Shown here one piece after another: positions 43,382 through 52,514 of a stretch of 64,000 nucleotides of DNA. This DNA is from Mesorhizobium sp. ORS 3359. Lineage in GTDB: Bacteria; Pseudomonadota; Alphaproteobacteria; Rhizobiales; Rhizobiaceae. Location: NCBI GenBank assembly GCA_000824845.1, contig CCNC01000133.1:1-64000 (forward strand), in the 5' to 3' direction. A program made the position numbers and the translations under genes. The stretch's first letter is position 1. Every line of letters starts with the position of its first letter. Below the pieces are notes generated by a model. The model saw only the letters and a list, made by a program, of their open reading frames with translations, had not been told where the DNA came from and did not search any database.

Positions 43382-43407
43382 TTCGCCCTATCAGGCGAAC
43401 ATATTCG
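43382..43407. promoter_or_regulatory. Overlapping palindromes between exporter and TetR genes
   Basis: TTCGCC-CTATCA-GGCGAA (43382-43399) overlaps CGAA-CATA-TTCG (43396-43407). They lie in the shared region of the divergent exporter and TetR genes, about 100 bp upstream of the exporter start, and are candidate repressor sites. Confidence 0.45.
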
Positions 43408-43448
43408 TCCCTCCAGCGGGATTTCCCTTCGTTGTGTCCACAAATTTA

Positions 43449-43484
43449 GACAGGCTTGTCCAATTCGTCAATCACCGCTATATA
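43449..43484 (+). promoter_or_regulatory. TetR gene promoter with overlapping GACAGGCTTGTC palindrome
   Basis: TTGTCC (43456-43461) and TATATA (43479-43484) are 17 bp apart and form a good promoter. The partly symmetric GACAGGCTTGTC (43449-43460) covers the -35 box. The ATG at 43492 is only seven bases after the -10 box, so the message would start at or next to the ATG and be leaderless. Confidence 0.6.
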
Positions 43485-43491
43485 GATTTCC

Positions 43492-44175
43492 ATGAGGCAC
43501 GGCGTTTCTCCTGACACTTTCCCGCCACGCAGCCATGAGGCCAAGCGCGTGTCGGTGGTGGATGCAGCCGCTTCCGTCTTCTGCCGCGAAGGCTATGCCG
43601 GCGCCAATATCGACCTGATCGCGGCCGAGGCCGGCGTATCGCGGCAGACCGTCTACAACCATCACGGCGACAAGGAAAACCTCTTTGTCGCCGTCGTGCG
43701 CGATCTGACAGAGCGCTGCAATGCCGGCATCTTCGCCACCATCGCCAGCTTCCCCGACCAGCCCACCGACCTCGAGGCCGACCTGATCGCCTTCGCGGTG
43801 CGTATGAACCGCAATTGCATCTGCAACCGCGATGGCCGTTTCCTGCGCAAGCTGATCCAGGCCGAAGGCGAGCGTTATCCGGAACTGTTTGCCGAATGGC
43901 GCGAACGGGGCCCTGGCCGCACCTGGTCGGCGCTTGCCGCCCGTTTCGCCCGGCTTGCCTTCGCCGGGCATCTTTCGATCGGCGACCCCGACGTCGCGGC
44001 GCGCCAGTTCCTTGCCCTCGTCAACGCCGAGCTTCAGATCACGTTCATGCTGGGCGGCACGCCAACCGAGGAAGAGGTGCTGCGCTCCGCCACCAACGGC
44101 GTGCGGACCTTCCTCAGCGCCTTTGCCAGGAAGAAATCGCCAGCCGGCAAACAGGCCGCGCTCATTCACGCCTGA
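43492..44175 (+). CDS. TetR/AcrR-family transcriptional regulator
   Basis: This 227-residue protein has the TetR helix-turn-helix (SVVDAAASVFCREGYAGANI, then IAAEAGVSRQTVYNHHGDKE) and a C-terminal ligand domain of the AefR type. It is divergent from a Bcr-type exporter, the usual layout for a repressor of a drug pump. The promoter lies right against the start codon, so it is probably translated from a leaderless message, and a palindrome over the -35 box suggests autorepression. Confidence 0.92.
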   Translation: MRHGVSPDTFPPRSHEAKRVSVVDAAASVFCREGYAGANIDLIAAEAGVSRQTVYNHHGDKENLFVAVVRDLTERCNAGIFATIASFPDQPTDLEADLIAFAVRMNRNCICNRDGRFLRKLIQAEGERYPELFAEWRERGPGRTWSALAARFARLAFAGHLSIGDPDVAARQFLALVNAELQITFMLGGTPTEEEVLRSATNGVRTFLSAFARKKSPAGKQAALIHA

Positions 44176-44291
44176 GCGATCAAATCGCCAACACCCCTCT
44201 TGGCCTCACGCCTTTGCGCCTATATGCGGTTTACGCCGCGCTCAAGCTTGATTACAGCTATGCGGACGATTCAACGGAACCCGACCATCAC

Positions 44292-44822
44292 ATGGCCGAC
44301 GACCATATCCGCTACGACATTCTGGCCCAGGAGGCTCTGCGCGGCGTCATGCGCAAGGTCCTGGCCGAGGTCGCGCGCACCGGCCTTCCGGGCAATCATC
44401 ATTTCTTCATCACCTTCCTGACCGGCGCGCCGGGGGTGCGCATCTCGTCGCGGTTGCGCGAGCGCTATCCGGAGCAGATGACCATCGTCATCCAGTTCCA
44501 GTATTGGGACCTCAAGGTGACGGATGCCGGCTTCGAGGTCGGGCTTTCCTTCTCCGACGTTCCCGAAAAGCTCGAAATCCCCTTCTCCGCCGTGCGCGGC
44601 TTCTACGATCCGTCGGTCAATTTCGAACTCGAATTCGACGTCAAGACGGAGAGCGTGGAAGACGAAGCCGCCGCTCCGGCGCCCGAACCGATCGCCGTCG
44701 TTCCCGAGAAGAAGCCGGAAACCAAGAAGAAGGCCGCCGAGAGCGAAAAGAAGCCGGCGGTCGCCGAGACCGGCGGCAAAGGCGCCGACGTCGTCTCGCT
44801 CGACGCCTTCCGTAAGAAGTAG
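44292..44822 (+). CDS. sspB: SspB-family ClpXP protease adaptor
   Basis: SspB tethers ssrA-tagged proteins to ClpX. The 176-residue protein begins MADDHIRYDILAQEALRGVM and has the conserved core HHFFITFLTGAPGVRISSRL, then TIVIQFQYWDLKV and FSAVRGFYDPSVNFELEF. A Lys/Glu/Ala/Pro-rich flexible linker (about residues 120-165) leads to a C-terminal end VVSLDAFRKK, which fits the ClpX-binding tail. Upstream open codons are not conserved, so ATG 44292 is the start. It probably serves the tmRNA tag encoded 3 kb upstream. Confidence 0.92.
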   Translation: MADDHIRYDILAQEALRGVMRKVLAEVARTGLPGNHHFFITFLTGAPGVRISSRLRERYPEQMTIVIQFQYWDLKVTDAGFEVGLSFSDVPEKLEIPFSAVRGFYDPSVNFELEFDVKTESVEDEAAAPAPEPIAVVPEKKPETKKKAAESEKKPAVAETGGKGADVVSLDAFRKK

Positions 44823-44831
44823 TCCGGCGCC

Positions 44832-45029
44832 ATGGGCGAGGTCGTCAATCTCCGCCAGGCCCGCAAGCAGAAAGCGCGCACCGAGAAGGAACGCCAGGCG
44901 AGCGAGAACCGGGCGTTGCACGGCCGCTCGAAGGCGGAGCGCGAGCGTGACCGGCTGACATCGGAGAAGGCCGAGACATTCATGGCCGGCCATCGCCGGG
45001 AAAAGCCCGACGACCCGGGCAAGCGCTGA
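44832..45029 (+). CDS. DUF4169 family protein
   Basis: This 65-residue, very basic protein starts MGEVVNLRQARKQKARTEKE and contains RALHGRSKAERERDRLTSEK, the DUF4169 pattern. It is probably a long helix. It starts nine bases after the sspB stop and eight bases before the next gene, so the three form an operon. Its function is unknown. Confidence 0.85.
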   Translation: MGEVVNLRQARKQKARTEKERQASENRALHGRSKAERERDRLTSEKAETFMAGHRREKPDDPGKR

Positions 45030-45037
45030 GTCCTGCA

Positions 45038-45265
45038 ATGGCCGCGGTCGAAAAACGCTCGGTAACGATTCGCGGTCACCGCACCAGCTTTTCCCTGGAG
45101 CAGCCCTTCTACGACGACCTCGTCGCCATCGCCGCGCAGCGTTCGCTGTCGCTCGCGGCCCTGGTCGCCGAGATCGATGAGACGCGCACCCGCGACGCGA
45201 ACCTGTCGTCCGCGCTGAGGCTTTATGTGCTGGCCTGGGCGAAGCGCGGCGGCGCTGGATCCTGA
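45038..45265 (+). CDS. Ribbon-helix-helix domain protein
   Basis: This 75-residue protein contains KRSVTIRGHRTSFSLEQPFYDDLVAIA, a ribbon-helix-helix strand and helix, followed by RSLSLAALVAEIDETR and LSSALRLYVLAWA. It matches the RHH_4-type small DNA-binding proteins that follow DUF4169 genes in rhizobia. Targets are unknown. It is the last gene of the sspB cluster. Confidence 0.85.
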   Translation: MAAVEKRSVTIRGHRTSFSLEQPFYDDLVAIAAQRSLSLAALVAEIDETRTRDANLSSALRLYVLAWAKRGGAGS

Positions 45266-45425
45266 GGGTTGCTTTTAAACCGGATCGCCGGGGCTTGCTT
45301 GAGGCCGCCCCAACAACGATCGCAATGGGCGTTTCGGCCAATCTCCACCCCCAGCCAACGTTAGAGAGCCGACCGGTCAAATCTCTGTGCTGGGGACCAG
45401 CTCCGCCGCGCCTGCGGCGAAAAGC

Positions 45426-48400
45426 TCAACCGCCGTCGAGCGACTTCAACAGATTGTCGATCGTGAACGGATTGGCCTTCGGCTTTGGCGGCGGCGGACT
45501 CGAACCGTCATTGACGCCAGGGAGTGACTGGTCCGCCTTTGGCGCCTGCTGAGCCGCCTTGCGTGCTGCTTCCAGCTTCGCCTGCTCCGCCTTCTTGCGA
45601 TCGGCCTCGGCCTGCGCCTTGGCCGCCTCGTCCGCGGCCCGCCGGTCGGCCTCCGCCTTCGCCTGTTGATCGGCCTTCGCCTTGGCGTCCGCTTCGGCCT
45701 GCGCCTTGGCGTCGGCTTCCGCCTTCGCCCTCGCCTCTTCGTCGGCCTTGGCTTTTGCCTCCGCTTCCGCCTGTGCCCGCGCTTCCGCTTCGGCTTTCGC
45801 CCTGGCCTCCGCCTCGGCCTTCTGGCGCGCCTCTTCCTCTTGCCGGCGCAGTTCCTCGGCCGCCCTGTCGCGCTCCGTCTGCAGCGCTGCGTAATAGCGC
45901 ACCTCGCGCCGCAGCCGCTGCTTCTCCAGCAGCGCCGCTTGCATCGCCTCGACCCGCTGCTGTTCCTTCTCCAGCGCGCGCTGCGTCAGGAACTGCGCCA
46001 GCGGACCGCTGTCGAATTGGGGCGCAGCGCCCCCGAGCGGGCCGGTCAGGTTGAAATTGACGGCAGGCTCCGAGCCGACCAAAGCCTCGTCGCCGGGACG
46101 ATAGGTCATTGTCCCCTTTGCGGTGACGGTGCTCGTGTTGAGATCGGCGGTCACGTCGGCGGACAAGCTCGCGCCGGGACTGTCGAGGCTGATCGGCGGC
46201 GCCCGCAGCGTTCCGTTGGCGACGGTGAAGGCCACGTCCGTGTCGCCGGCGGCAAAGCTGCCCTCGCCGGCGATCTGCGGCGCGAACTCAGCCGTCTTGG
46301 CCGCGTCGATATCGCGCCCGATCGCATCGGCCTTGGCGATGATGGCGGCAAAGCCGTCCGGATTGATGCCGTCCACTCTCAGCCCCTTCAGCGCCGCGGT
46401 GCCGGATCCGGACAGAGCGGCGATCATGGCGTCGACCGATTTGCCGCTGGTCGACAGCGCCGCCGAAAGATCGCCGCTGCCGCCGATACCGGCACCGGGG
46501 AGGACCGCGGAAAGATCGCCGCCGGCCAGCCGCATCTGGCCGGAGAACAGGCCGGTGCCTTCCGTGTTCTTCAAGTCGAACAGGCCGGTCAGATCGCCGC
46601 CATAGAGCTTCGCCCTGAGGTCGGAGACGTGGATGCCTTCGCGATCGAGCTTCAGCGAGAAGGCGGCGTCATGGGCCGTCGCGAAGGGCCCGACGGCCAG
46701 CGCCGACGTGTCGAGATCGAGGTCCGCGTTGAACGGCAGCGTCGACTTCTGGCTGAACGGCGTCGTCGGCCATCCGCCCTTGGCGGACGCGAAGGACTGG
46801 TCGCCGAACAGCGAGACCGCCAGCGGATCGAGGTCGAGCTCATCGAGCGCCAGCGCCCCGGCAAGATGCGGCAGCCCATCCTTGGCGTCGATGTTGATGT
46901 CCCCGGACACCGCCGCCTTGTTGATTGAGCCGGTGAGGCCGCTCAGCACCAGGAGCCCGTTACCGAAATCGGCATCTGCCGCCAGCGACGTCGACGTACC
47001 CGTTCCCATGCCGGGCAAACCTACCCCTGTGGTCATCAGCCACGGCTCGATATCGGCGGCTTCAAGATTGACCTTGCCCTTGGCTGTAGGGCCTTGGGCC
47101 GTATCGGCCACCGTTCCGTCGAAGCTCGCCCTGAAATCATCGGCGGTCAGGTTGAAGCTGGTCGCGAGACCGCCGGCGATGGAGCCCTTCGCCGAGACGT
47201 CTGTGTTGGCATGGCCGAGCATGCCGAGCGGCAGCGCCGGCAGGCCATAAAGCGCCAACAACGTCGTGGCATTGTCATTGCGGGCGTTGAAGGTGATCGA
47301 CACCGGCGCCTCGGTGAGCTTGTCCGCGCTTCCCTTGCCGGAGAGCGACGCCGAGAAGGCCGAGCCGCCGGCATTGCCCTGGGCCGAGAGCGCCAGGCCC
47401 GTGGTGCCGTCGCCATTGTCGGCGGCGCTGGTCAAGAGATCGATGCGCGCATCCTGGAACAGTTCGGGATAGGCAGCCGCGCGGCTTGCCAGGCCTTTGA
47501 GCACGGCATTGTCGGGATAATGCTCGGCCGCGACATCGATCAGCGGCTTCAGGTCCACAGCAACGATGGAAGCGTTGAGCTTGCCGGTCGGGCTTTGCGG
47601 GAAATCCTTGACCCGGCCAGTGGCGCTGATCGAGGCGCCGGCCAGGCCGCCGATCGACAGCCTGTCGATCTCGAGCAGGCCTTCGCGCAGCCGCAGCGCC
47701 GTGTCGACGGTGTCGGCGCTGAGCCCGACGGCGCTGACCGGGCCTGCCTTGATCTGGAAATCGAGATCGCGATCCGAAAAGCGGTTGGCGCCCTTGTCGC
47801 TGATGAAGATCGAGGCGAAGGCGGCAAGCCCGTCGAGGTCCATCTCGCCGCCCGTCAGCCGCATCAGCACGGAAGGCCTGGCGCCGTCCGGCTGGCTGGA
47901 ATCGATGCTGCCGGAAAATTTCGCCTTGCCGAGGATCAGTTCGAGATCGCTGAGGGACTGCCGGTTCTCGCTGAGGTCGACCTTGGCCTTGAAGCCTGCC
48001 GCGGGCAGCCGGCGGATCGCCTCGTCGACATCCTTCGACAGCCAGGCCGCAAAGCCGGAAGGCTGCCCGACGGCGAGCAGCAACGAGCCGGTGAAGCCGA
48101 AATGGTCCTCGACGCTCAGCATGCCGTCGGCTTCGAGCGTCGTGCGGCCCGGCAGCGTCGCGGCTAGCGACTTGACCGACCAGCCGCCTTCGACCGGCTC
48201 GGCCGACAGCCGCACGTCGCGCACCGTGGTGTCGCCCGCCACCACGGCCGGCAGCCTTACCTCGAGCGTGCCCGGTATCGTCGGCTTCGGCATGTGCTGC
48301 AGCGTCTGCTCGAAGGCCGCGATGCGCTGGTCGAGCGTGAAACCTGAACCGGCGGCTCCGCCGACGGCCTCGTCGAACTGCACCTGCGCGCCGCTGGCCT

Positions 48401-49355
48401 CGACCGCGAAATGCGGCTTCAGGCCGAGATCGACGGAGGCCTTGCCGTCGGCGGTATAGGGATTGTCGAGCGGTCCAGTCTCGAAGCGGAACTCATCGAC
48501 ATTGAGCTTCTGGTGGTCGAGCGCGAACTTGCCGTTCAGCCGGAAACCCGGATCGGGCTTGCCGGTGCTGATCTTGACCGGTTCGCCGTCATTGCCGCGC
48601 AGCTCGGCCGAGTTCTTGTCCGCACCCGAGATCTTGAACTGGCCGGAATAGACCGCCGCGCCCTTGACGATGCCGGCATTGCCGTCAGCCTCGATGATCA
48701 GCGGATAGGCACCGGGATCGGCTTTCAACCTGAGCCGCATCTCGCCGTCGGCCTCGACCTTGCCGGTCGAAGCCGAAACGTCCGTGCGCAGGCCGTCGAA
48801 GCGCAGCGTGCCGTCCATGCGCCATGGACCGGTGAGCGCCTTGGCCGAGATGGTCGAGTTGATCTCCGAGATCAGGTGTCGGCGTCCGCCGGCGGCGTGG
48901 CGCAGTTCGACCTGCCCCTCGGTTATGGTCAACTTTTCGATGGCAATCTGGCCGGGATCGAACGGGCTCGACGGCCGGAGCGCCCAATCGACCGTGCCGT
49001 TACCGGCAACGTCGATGGTCGCCCTGGGATGCACCAGCCGCATGTCGAAGATCAGCACCTCGCCGCGCAGGAAGGGCGCGAGCTCCGCATCCATGGAGAA
49101 GGTCTCGGCTGTCATCGCCGGCTGGCCATCCGGCCCGCCCGCGACCTCGACATTCGAGAAGGTCACCGACGGAAACGGCAACAGCCGCGCCGTCGCATCG
49201 CCCCTCACCGTCACCTTGCGGCCGAGTATGGCGCTCGCCTCGCGCTCGAAATCGCCGCGGTAACCCGTCCAGTCGATGAAATACGGCACCACCAGCGCCG
49301 CGCACAGCACCAGCACGAACAGGCCACCGAAGATCACGAACAGGCGGGCGAGCAT
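45426..49355 (-). CDS. AsmA-family protein with TolA-like C-terminal coiled coil
   Basis: This 1309-residue protein has an N-terminal membrane anchor (LFVIFGGLFVLVLCAALVVPY) and an AsmA domain (DWTGYRGDFEREASAILGRK, then VTVRGDATARLLPFPSVTFS). A long beta-rich middle part is of the type that forms groove-like lipid-transfer folds in the periplasm. The last 200 or so residues are Ala/Glu/Lys/Arg-rich (for example KAEAEARAKAEAEARAQ), like TolA or TonB linkers, ending in a Pro-rich tail. AsmA proteins help outer-membrane lipid homeostasis. The coiled-coil extension is unusual in length. Confidence 0.9.
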   Translation of the reverse strand: MLARLFVIFGGLFVLVLCAALVVPYFIDWTGYRGDFEREASAILGRKVTVRGDATARLLPFPSVTFSNVEVAGGPDGQPAMTAETFSMDAELAPFLRGEVLIFDMRLVHPRATIDVAGNGTVDWALRPSSPFDPGQIAIEKLTITEGQVELRHAAGGRRHLISEINSTISAKALTGPWRMDGTLRFDGLRTDVSASTGKVEADGEMRLRLKADPGAYPLIIEADGNAGIVKGAAVYSGQFKISGADKNSAELRGNDGEPVKISTGKPDPGFRLNGKFALDHQKLNVDEFRFETGPLDNPYTADGKASVDLGLKPHFAVEASGAQVQFDEAVGGAAGSGFTLDQRIAAFEQTLQHMPKPTIPGTLEVRLPAVVAGDTTVRDVRLSAEPVEGGWSVKSLAATLPGRTTLEADGMLSVEDHFGFTGSLLLAVGQPSGFAAWLSKDVDEAIRRLPAAGFKAKVDLSENRQSLSDLELILGKAKFSGSIDSSQPDGARPSVLMRLTGGEMDLDGLAAFASIFISDKGANRFSDRDLDFQIKAGPVSAVGLSADTVDTALRLREGLLEIDRLSIGGLAGASISATGRVKDFPQSPTGKLNASIVAVDLKPLIDVAAEHYPDNAVLKGLASRAAAYPELFQDARIDLLTSAADNGDGTTGLALSAQGNAGGSAFSASLSGKGSADKLTEAPVSITFNARNDNATTLLALYGLPALPLGMLGHANTDVSAKGSIAGGLATSFNLTADDFRASFDGTVADTAQGPTAKGKVNLEAADIEPWLMTTGVGLPGMGTGTSTSLAADADFGNGLLVLSGLTGSINKAAVSGDINIDAKDGLPHLAGALALDELDLDPLAVSLFGDQSFASAKGGWPTTPFSQKSTLPFNADLDLDTSALAVGPFATAHDAAFSLKLDREGIHVSDLRAKLYGGDLTGLFDLKNTEGTGLFSGQMRLAGGDLSAVLPGAGIGGSGDLSAALSTSGKSVDAMIAALSGSGTAALKGLRVDGINPDGFAAIIAKADAIGRDIDAAKTAEFAPQIAGEGSFAAGDTDVAFTVANGTLRAPPISLDSPGASLSADVTADLNTSTVTAKGTMTYRPGDEALVGSEPAVNFNLTGPLGGAAPQFDSGPLAQFLTQRALEKEQQRVEAMQAALLEKQRLRREVRYYAALQTERDRAAEELRRQEEEARQKAEAEARAKAEAEARAQAEAEAKAKADEEARAKAEADAKAQAEADAKAKADQQAKAEADRRAADEAAKAQAEADRKKAEQAKLEAARKAAQQAPKADQSLPGVNDGSSPPPPKPKANPFTIDNLLKSLDGG

Positions 49356-49541
49356 CTGTTTCCCGGGTTGAAAGTCAGCCGCACTCTACCCGCATCCGCG
49401 TGTCGATAAAGAGGCAATTCAACGTGCGGCAGCCGCCAATGTCTCCAGTTGCGCGAACGCTCGTCGTCGGGATATCTCTTTTGCGAATCCCTGCCCATCC
49501 GGCCAGCCCTTGGCCGCCATACCCAAAACGGAGCGTCCCCG

Positions 49542-50510
49542 ATGTCAGGCAAGAACTGGGATAGAGTGCCCATCGACGCCCAGAGCGTCGACGCTCCGCT
49601 GTCGACAGCCGCGATTTTCCTCGTCGTCACGGTCGGCGGCGACCAAGCCTCGCTTTCTACCGCCGCCTCGGTGCTGGGTGACTTGGACGATCTCGTCAAG
49701 AATGTCGGCTTCCGCGACCTGTCGGGCCGGCTGTCCTGCATCGCCGGCATCGGCGCCGGGCTATGGAACCGTTTGTCGCCCAACCGGCGGCCGCGCGAGC
49801 TGAAACCCTTCGCACCGATCGAGGGCGCGGCGCATTCGGCACCCTCGACGCCGGGCGATCTCCTGTTCCACATCCGTGCAGAGCGGCCCGACATGTGCTT
49901 CGAGCTCGAGCGCATCCTGCTGGACGCCCTTGGCGGCAGCGTGACCGTCGTCGACGAGGTGTCCGGCTTTCGCTATTTCGACGCGCGCGACCTGCTCGGC
50001 TTCGTCGACGGCACCGCCAATCCGACCGGCCTCGACCTGCCCGCCTCCGCCTTGGTCGGCGACGAGGACGGCGACTTTGCCGGCGGCAGCTATGTCGTCG
50101 TGCAGAAATACCTGCATGACATGGCCGCCTGGGGCAAGACGCCGACGCATGTCCAGGAAGAGATCATCGGCCGCACCAAGATCGACAACATCGAGATCGA
50201 TGACGGCGACAAGCCGCGCAAGTCGCACAAGTCGCTGGCGACCATCGAGGACGACGCCGGCAACGAATACGACATCTTGCGCGACAACATGCCGTTCGGC
50301 CGTCCTGGGCAGAACGAGTTCGGGACCTATTTCATCGGCTACACGCGCTATTTGTGGGTGATCGAAAAGATGCTGCAGCGCATGTATGTCGGCGAGCCGC
50401 CCGGCGCCTACGACCGGCTGCTCGACTTCTCTACCCCGCATACCGGCACGACCTTCTTCGCGCCGACGCGGCCTATGCTGCAGAAGCTTGTCGAGGGGGC
50501 ACAGGAATAA
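49542..50510 (+). CDS. DyP-type heme peroxidase
   Basis: This 322-residue enzyme is a dye-decolorising peroxidase. The signature GFVDGTANP (residues 153-161) holds the catalytic Asp156, the heme ligand is probably the His in PRKSHKSLAT, and the distal Arg is in LRDNMPFG. I placed the start at MSGKNWDRVP, with GGAG nine bases upstream. No Tat signal is visible and no encapsulin gene is adjacent, so it is probably cytosolic. It is divergent from the AsmA gene. Confidence 0.93.
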   Translation: MSGKNWDRVPIDAQSVDAPLSTAAIFLVVTVGGDQASLSTAASVLGDLDDLVKNVGFRDLSGRLSCIAGIGAGLWNRLSPNRRPRELKPFAPIEGAAHSAPSTPGDLLFHIRAERPDMCFELERILLDALGGSVTVVDEVSGFRYFDARDLLGFVDGTANPTGLDLPASALVGDEDGDFAGGSYVVVQKYLHDMAAWGKTPTHVQEEIIGRTKIDNIEIDDGDKPRKSHKSLATIEDDAGNEYDILRDNMPFGRPGQNEFGTYFIGYTRYLWVIEKMLQRMYVGEPPGAYDRLLDFSTPHTGTTFFAPTRPMLQKLVEGAQE

Positions 50511-50538
50511 TCGACCGCAAGGCGCCGCGGCGAGTCGA

Positions 50539-51036
50539 TCAGTCGCTCATCGCTTCGATCATAGCTTTCAACACCGCTCCCTTTCGCAAACCTACCTGGA
50601 AATCTCGCGCAATGAATTCCAGGGTCGTATCGTGGAACGTGAGAATGAAGTGCCGGTGACCGGAAAACAGCTCTGGCATGTGGTCCGGGTGAACCCGGTT
50701 AGCTTCTTCCAGGGAAGCATTGCACGACGAATTGACTACTTCGAACGCGCAATATGGTCGCAGACCAAGTTCATATAGACGATGTCCGCTAAGAGCCTCA
50801 TCGTTCGGCGGACCGAACTGCAGCGCTACGTATGGAGCCACCGTCAGGACTGCCACTGTTTCCCCTTCCGAGGTGGCTGAAACCGAGCGCGGATTTGTCC
50901 CGTCGAAGGACGGGTCCCGGCTGTTGACGAGATAGGCGATTATTAGCCGCTCTTCATCCGCGAAGACATGCGGCAGCGGCGCGCCTGCCGACAATGTCGG
51001 CAAGTCGATTGGCAGAAGCCTTTCGGCCGCCACCAT
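50539..51036 (-). CDS. Unknown conserved protein coupled to the FAD-linked oxidase
   Basis: I do not recognise this 165-residue protein. It begins MVAAERLLPIDLPTLSAGAP, has no signal peptide or membrane segment, contains short runs such as HRLYELGLRPYCAFEVVNSS and HRHFILTFHDTTLEFIARDF, and has three cysteines. Its ATG lies two bases after the stop of the FAD-linked oxidase gene, so the two are translationally coupled. Its codon use looks somewhat less GC-rich than its neighbours. It is convergent with the DyP gene. Confidence 0.75.
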   Translation of the reverse strand: MVAAERLLPIDLPTLSAGAPLPHVFADEERLIIAYLVNSRDPSFDGTNPRSVSATSEGETVAVLTVAPYVALQFGPPNDEALSGHRLYELGLRPYCAFEVVNSSCNASLEEANRVHPDHMPELFSGHRHFILTFHDTTLEFIARDFQVGLRKGAVLKAMIEAMSD

Positions 51037-51038
51037 CT

Positions 51039-52457
51039 CTAGTGTCCTGCGCCCGGCAAGATCTTGCCCGGGTTCATGATGTTGAGCGGGTCGAGCGCCT
51101 GCTTGATCGTGCGCATGATATCGACGCCATGGCCGAGCTCATGGCGCAGGAAGCCGACCTTGCCCTGGCCGATGCCGTGCTCGCCGGTGCAGGTTCCTTC
51201 CATGGCGATGGCGCGCATGTTGAGCCTGGCCACGAATTTTTCCGCAAGCGCGATCTCGGCCGGATTGTCGACATCCATCAGCACCAGCACATGGAAATTG
51301 CCGTCGCCGGCATGGCCGACGATCGGCGCGACCAGCCCCATCTCGGCGATGTCGGCTTCGGTTTCGGTGACGCATTCGGCAAGCCGCGAGATCGGCACGC
51401 AGACATCGGTCGAAAGCCCCTTGGCGCCCGGACGCAGCGTCAGCGACGACCAGTAGGCGTCGTGCCGCGCCTTCCACAGCTTCGTCCGCTCCTCCGCGAC
51501 GCTGGTCCACAGGAACGGCCCGCCGCCATTCTCCTCCGCGATCATGCCGAACGTCTCGGCCTGTTCGGCCACGCCCGCATCGCTGCCGTGGAATTCGACG
51601 AACAGGCAGGGGCTTTCCGGATAATCGAGCTTGGAATAATTCTTCATCGCCCGCATCTGCAGCGCGTTGACCAGTTCGATACGGGCTACCGGAATGCCCA
51701 TCTGGATGGTCGCGATCACCGTGTTGCAGGCCGCCTCCAGGCTCGGGAACGGACAGACGCCGCCGGAGATCGCCTGTGGGATGCCCTGCAGCCTGAGCGT
51801 CAGCGAGGTGATGATGCCGAGCGTGCCTTCCGAGCCGACCAAGAGCCGGGTCAGGTCGTAGCCGGCCGAGCTTTTCTTCGCCCGCTTGCCGGTCGTCACC
51901 GTCTCGCCGTCGGCCATGACGGCGGTCAGCGACAGCACATTTTCCCGCATCGTCCCGTAGCGCACCGCGTTGGTGCCGGAAGCCCTGGTCGCCGCCATGC
52001 CGCCCAGCGTGGCATTGGCACCGGGATCGATCGGGAAGAACAGACCGGTGTCGCGCAGATTCCTGTTGAGGTCCTCGCGCGTCACGCCGGGCTCGACCGT
52101 GCAGTCGAGATCCTGCGGATTGACGGCGAGGATCCGGTTCATGCGCGAGGTGTCGATGGAAATGCCGCCGCCGGGCGCATTGGTGTGGCCTTCGAGCGAG
52201 GAGCCGACGCCGAAGGCGATCACCGGCACGCGGTGGGCGGCGCAGGCGCGCACGATCTCCTGAACCTCCTCGGTCGTCTCGACGAAGGCGACGCCGTCAG
52301 GCGCCTGGGTCGGGATATAAGTGGTGGTGTGCGCGTGCTGGCCGCGTATCGCCTCGCCGGTCTGGAAGCGCTCGCCGAAGCGCTGCTTGAGGATGCCGAG
52401 CACCGCGGCGATGCCTTCCTCGTTGCGGTCGACAGGGTTGAGGTCGCTCAAAGCCAT
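51039..52457 (-). CDS. FAD-linked oxidase, GlcD/D-lactate dehydrogenase-like
   Basis: This 472-residue flavoenzyme of the VAO family oxidises a 2-hydroxy acid, most likely D-lactate, glycolate or D-2-hydroxyglutarate. The FAD-binding half contains PVIAFGVGSSLEGHT and PGANATLGGMAATRASGTNA. The C-terminal half has HAGDGNFHVLVL and the metal-site motif GEHGIGQGK. I chose MALSDLNPVD (52457), with GGAGG upstream, over an open upstream extension. An unknown small gene is coupled downstream. A dispersed hairpin repeat lies upstream. Confidence 0.92.
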   Translation of the reverse strand: MALSDLNPVDRNEEGIAAVLGILKQRFGERFQTGEAIRGQHAHTTTYIPTQAPDGVAFVETTEEVQEIVRACAAHRVPVIAFGVGSSLEGHTNAPGGGISIDTSRMNRILAVNPQDLDCTVEPGVTREDLNRNLRDTGLFFPIDPGANATLGGMAATRASGTNAVRYGTMRENVLSLTAVMADGETVTTGKRAKKSSAGYDLTRLLVGSEGTLGIITSLTLRLQGIPQAISGGVCPFPSLEAACNTVIATIQMGIPVARIELVNALQMRAMKNYSKLDYPESPCLFVEFHGSDAGVAEQAETFGMIAEENGGGPFLWTSVAEERTKLWKARHDAYWSSLTLRPGAKGLSTDVCVPISRLAECVTETEADIAEMGLVAPIVGHAGDGNFHVLVLMDVDNPAEIALAEKFVARLNMRAIAMEGTCTGEHGIGQGKVGFLRHELGHGVDIMRTIKQALDPLNIMNPGKILPGAGH

Positions 52458-52514
52458 GAATTCCTCCGCGAATGGACCAGCGGCCACTCTTGTATGCAGC
52501 TATGGATGATGCCT

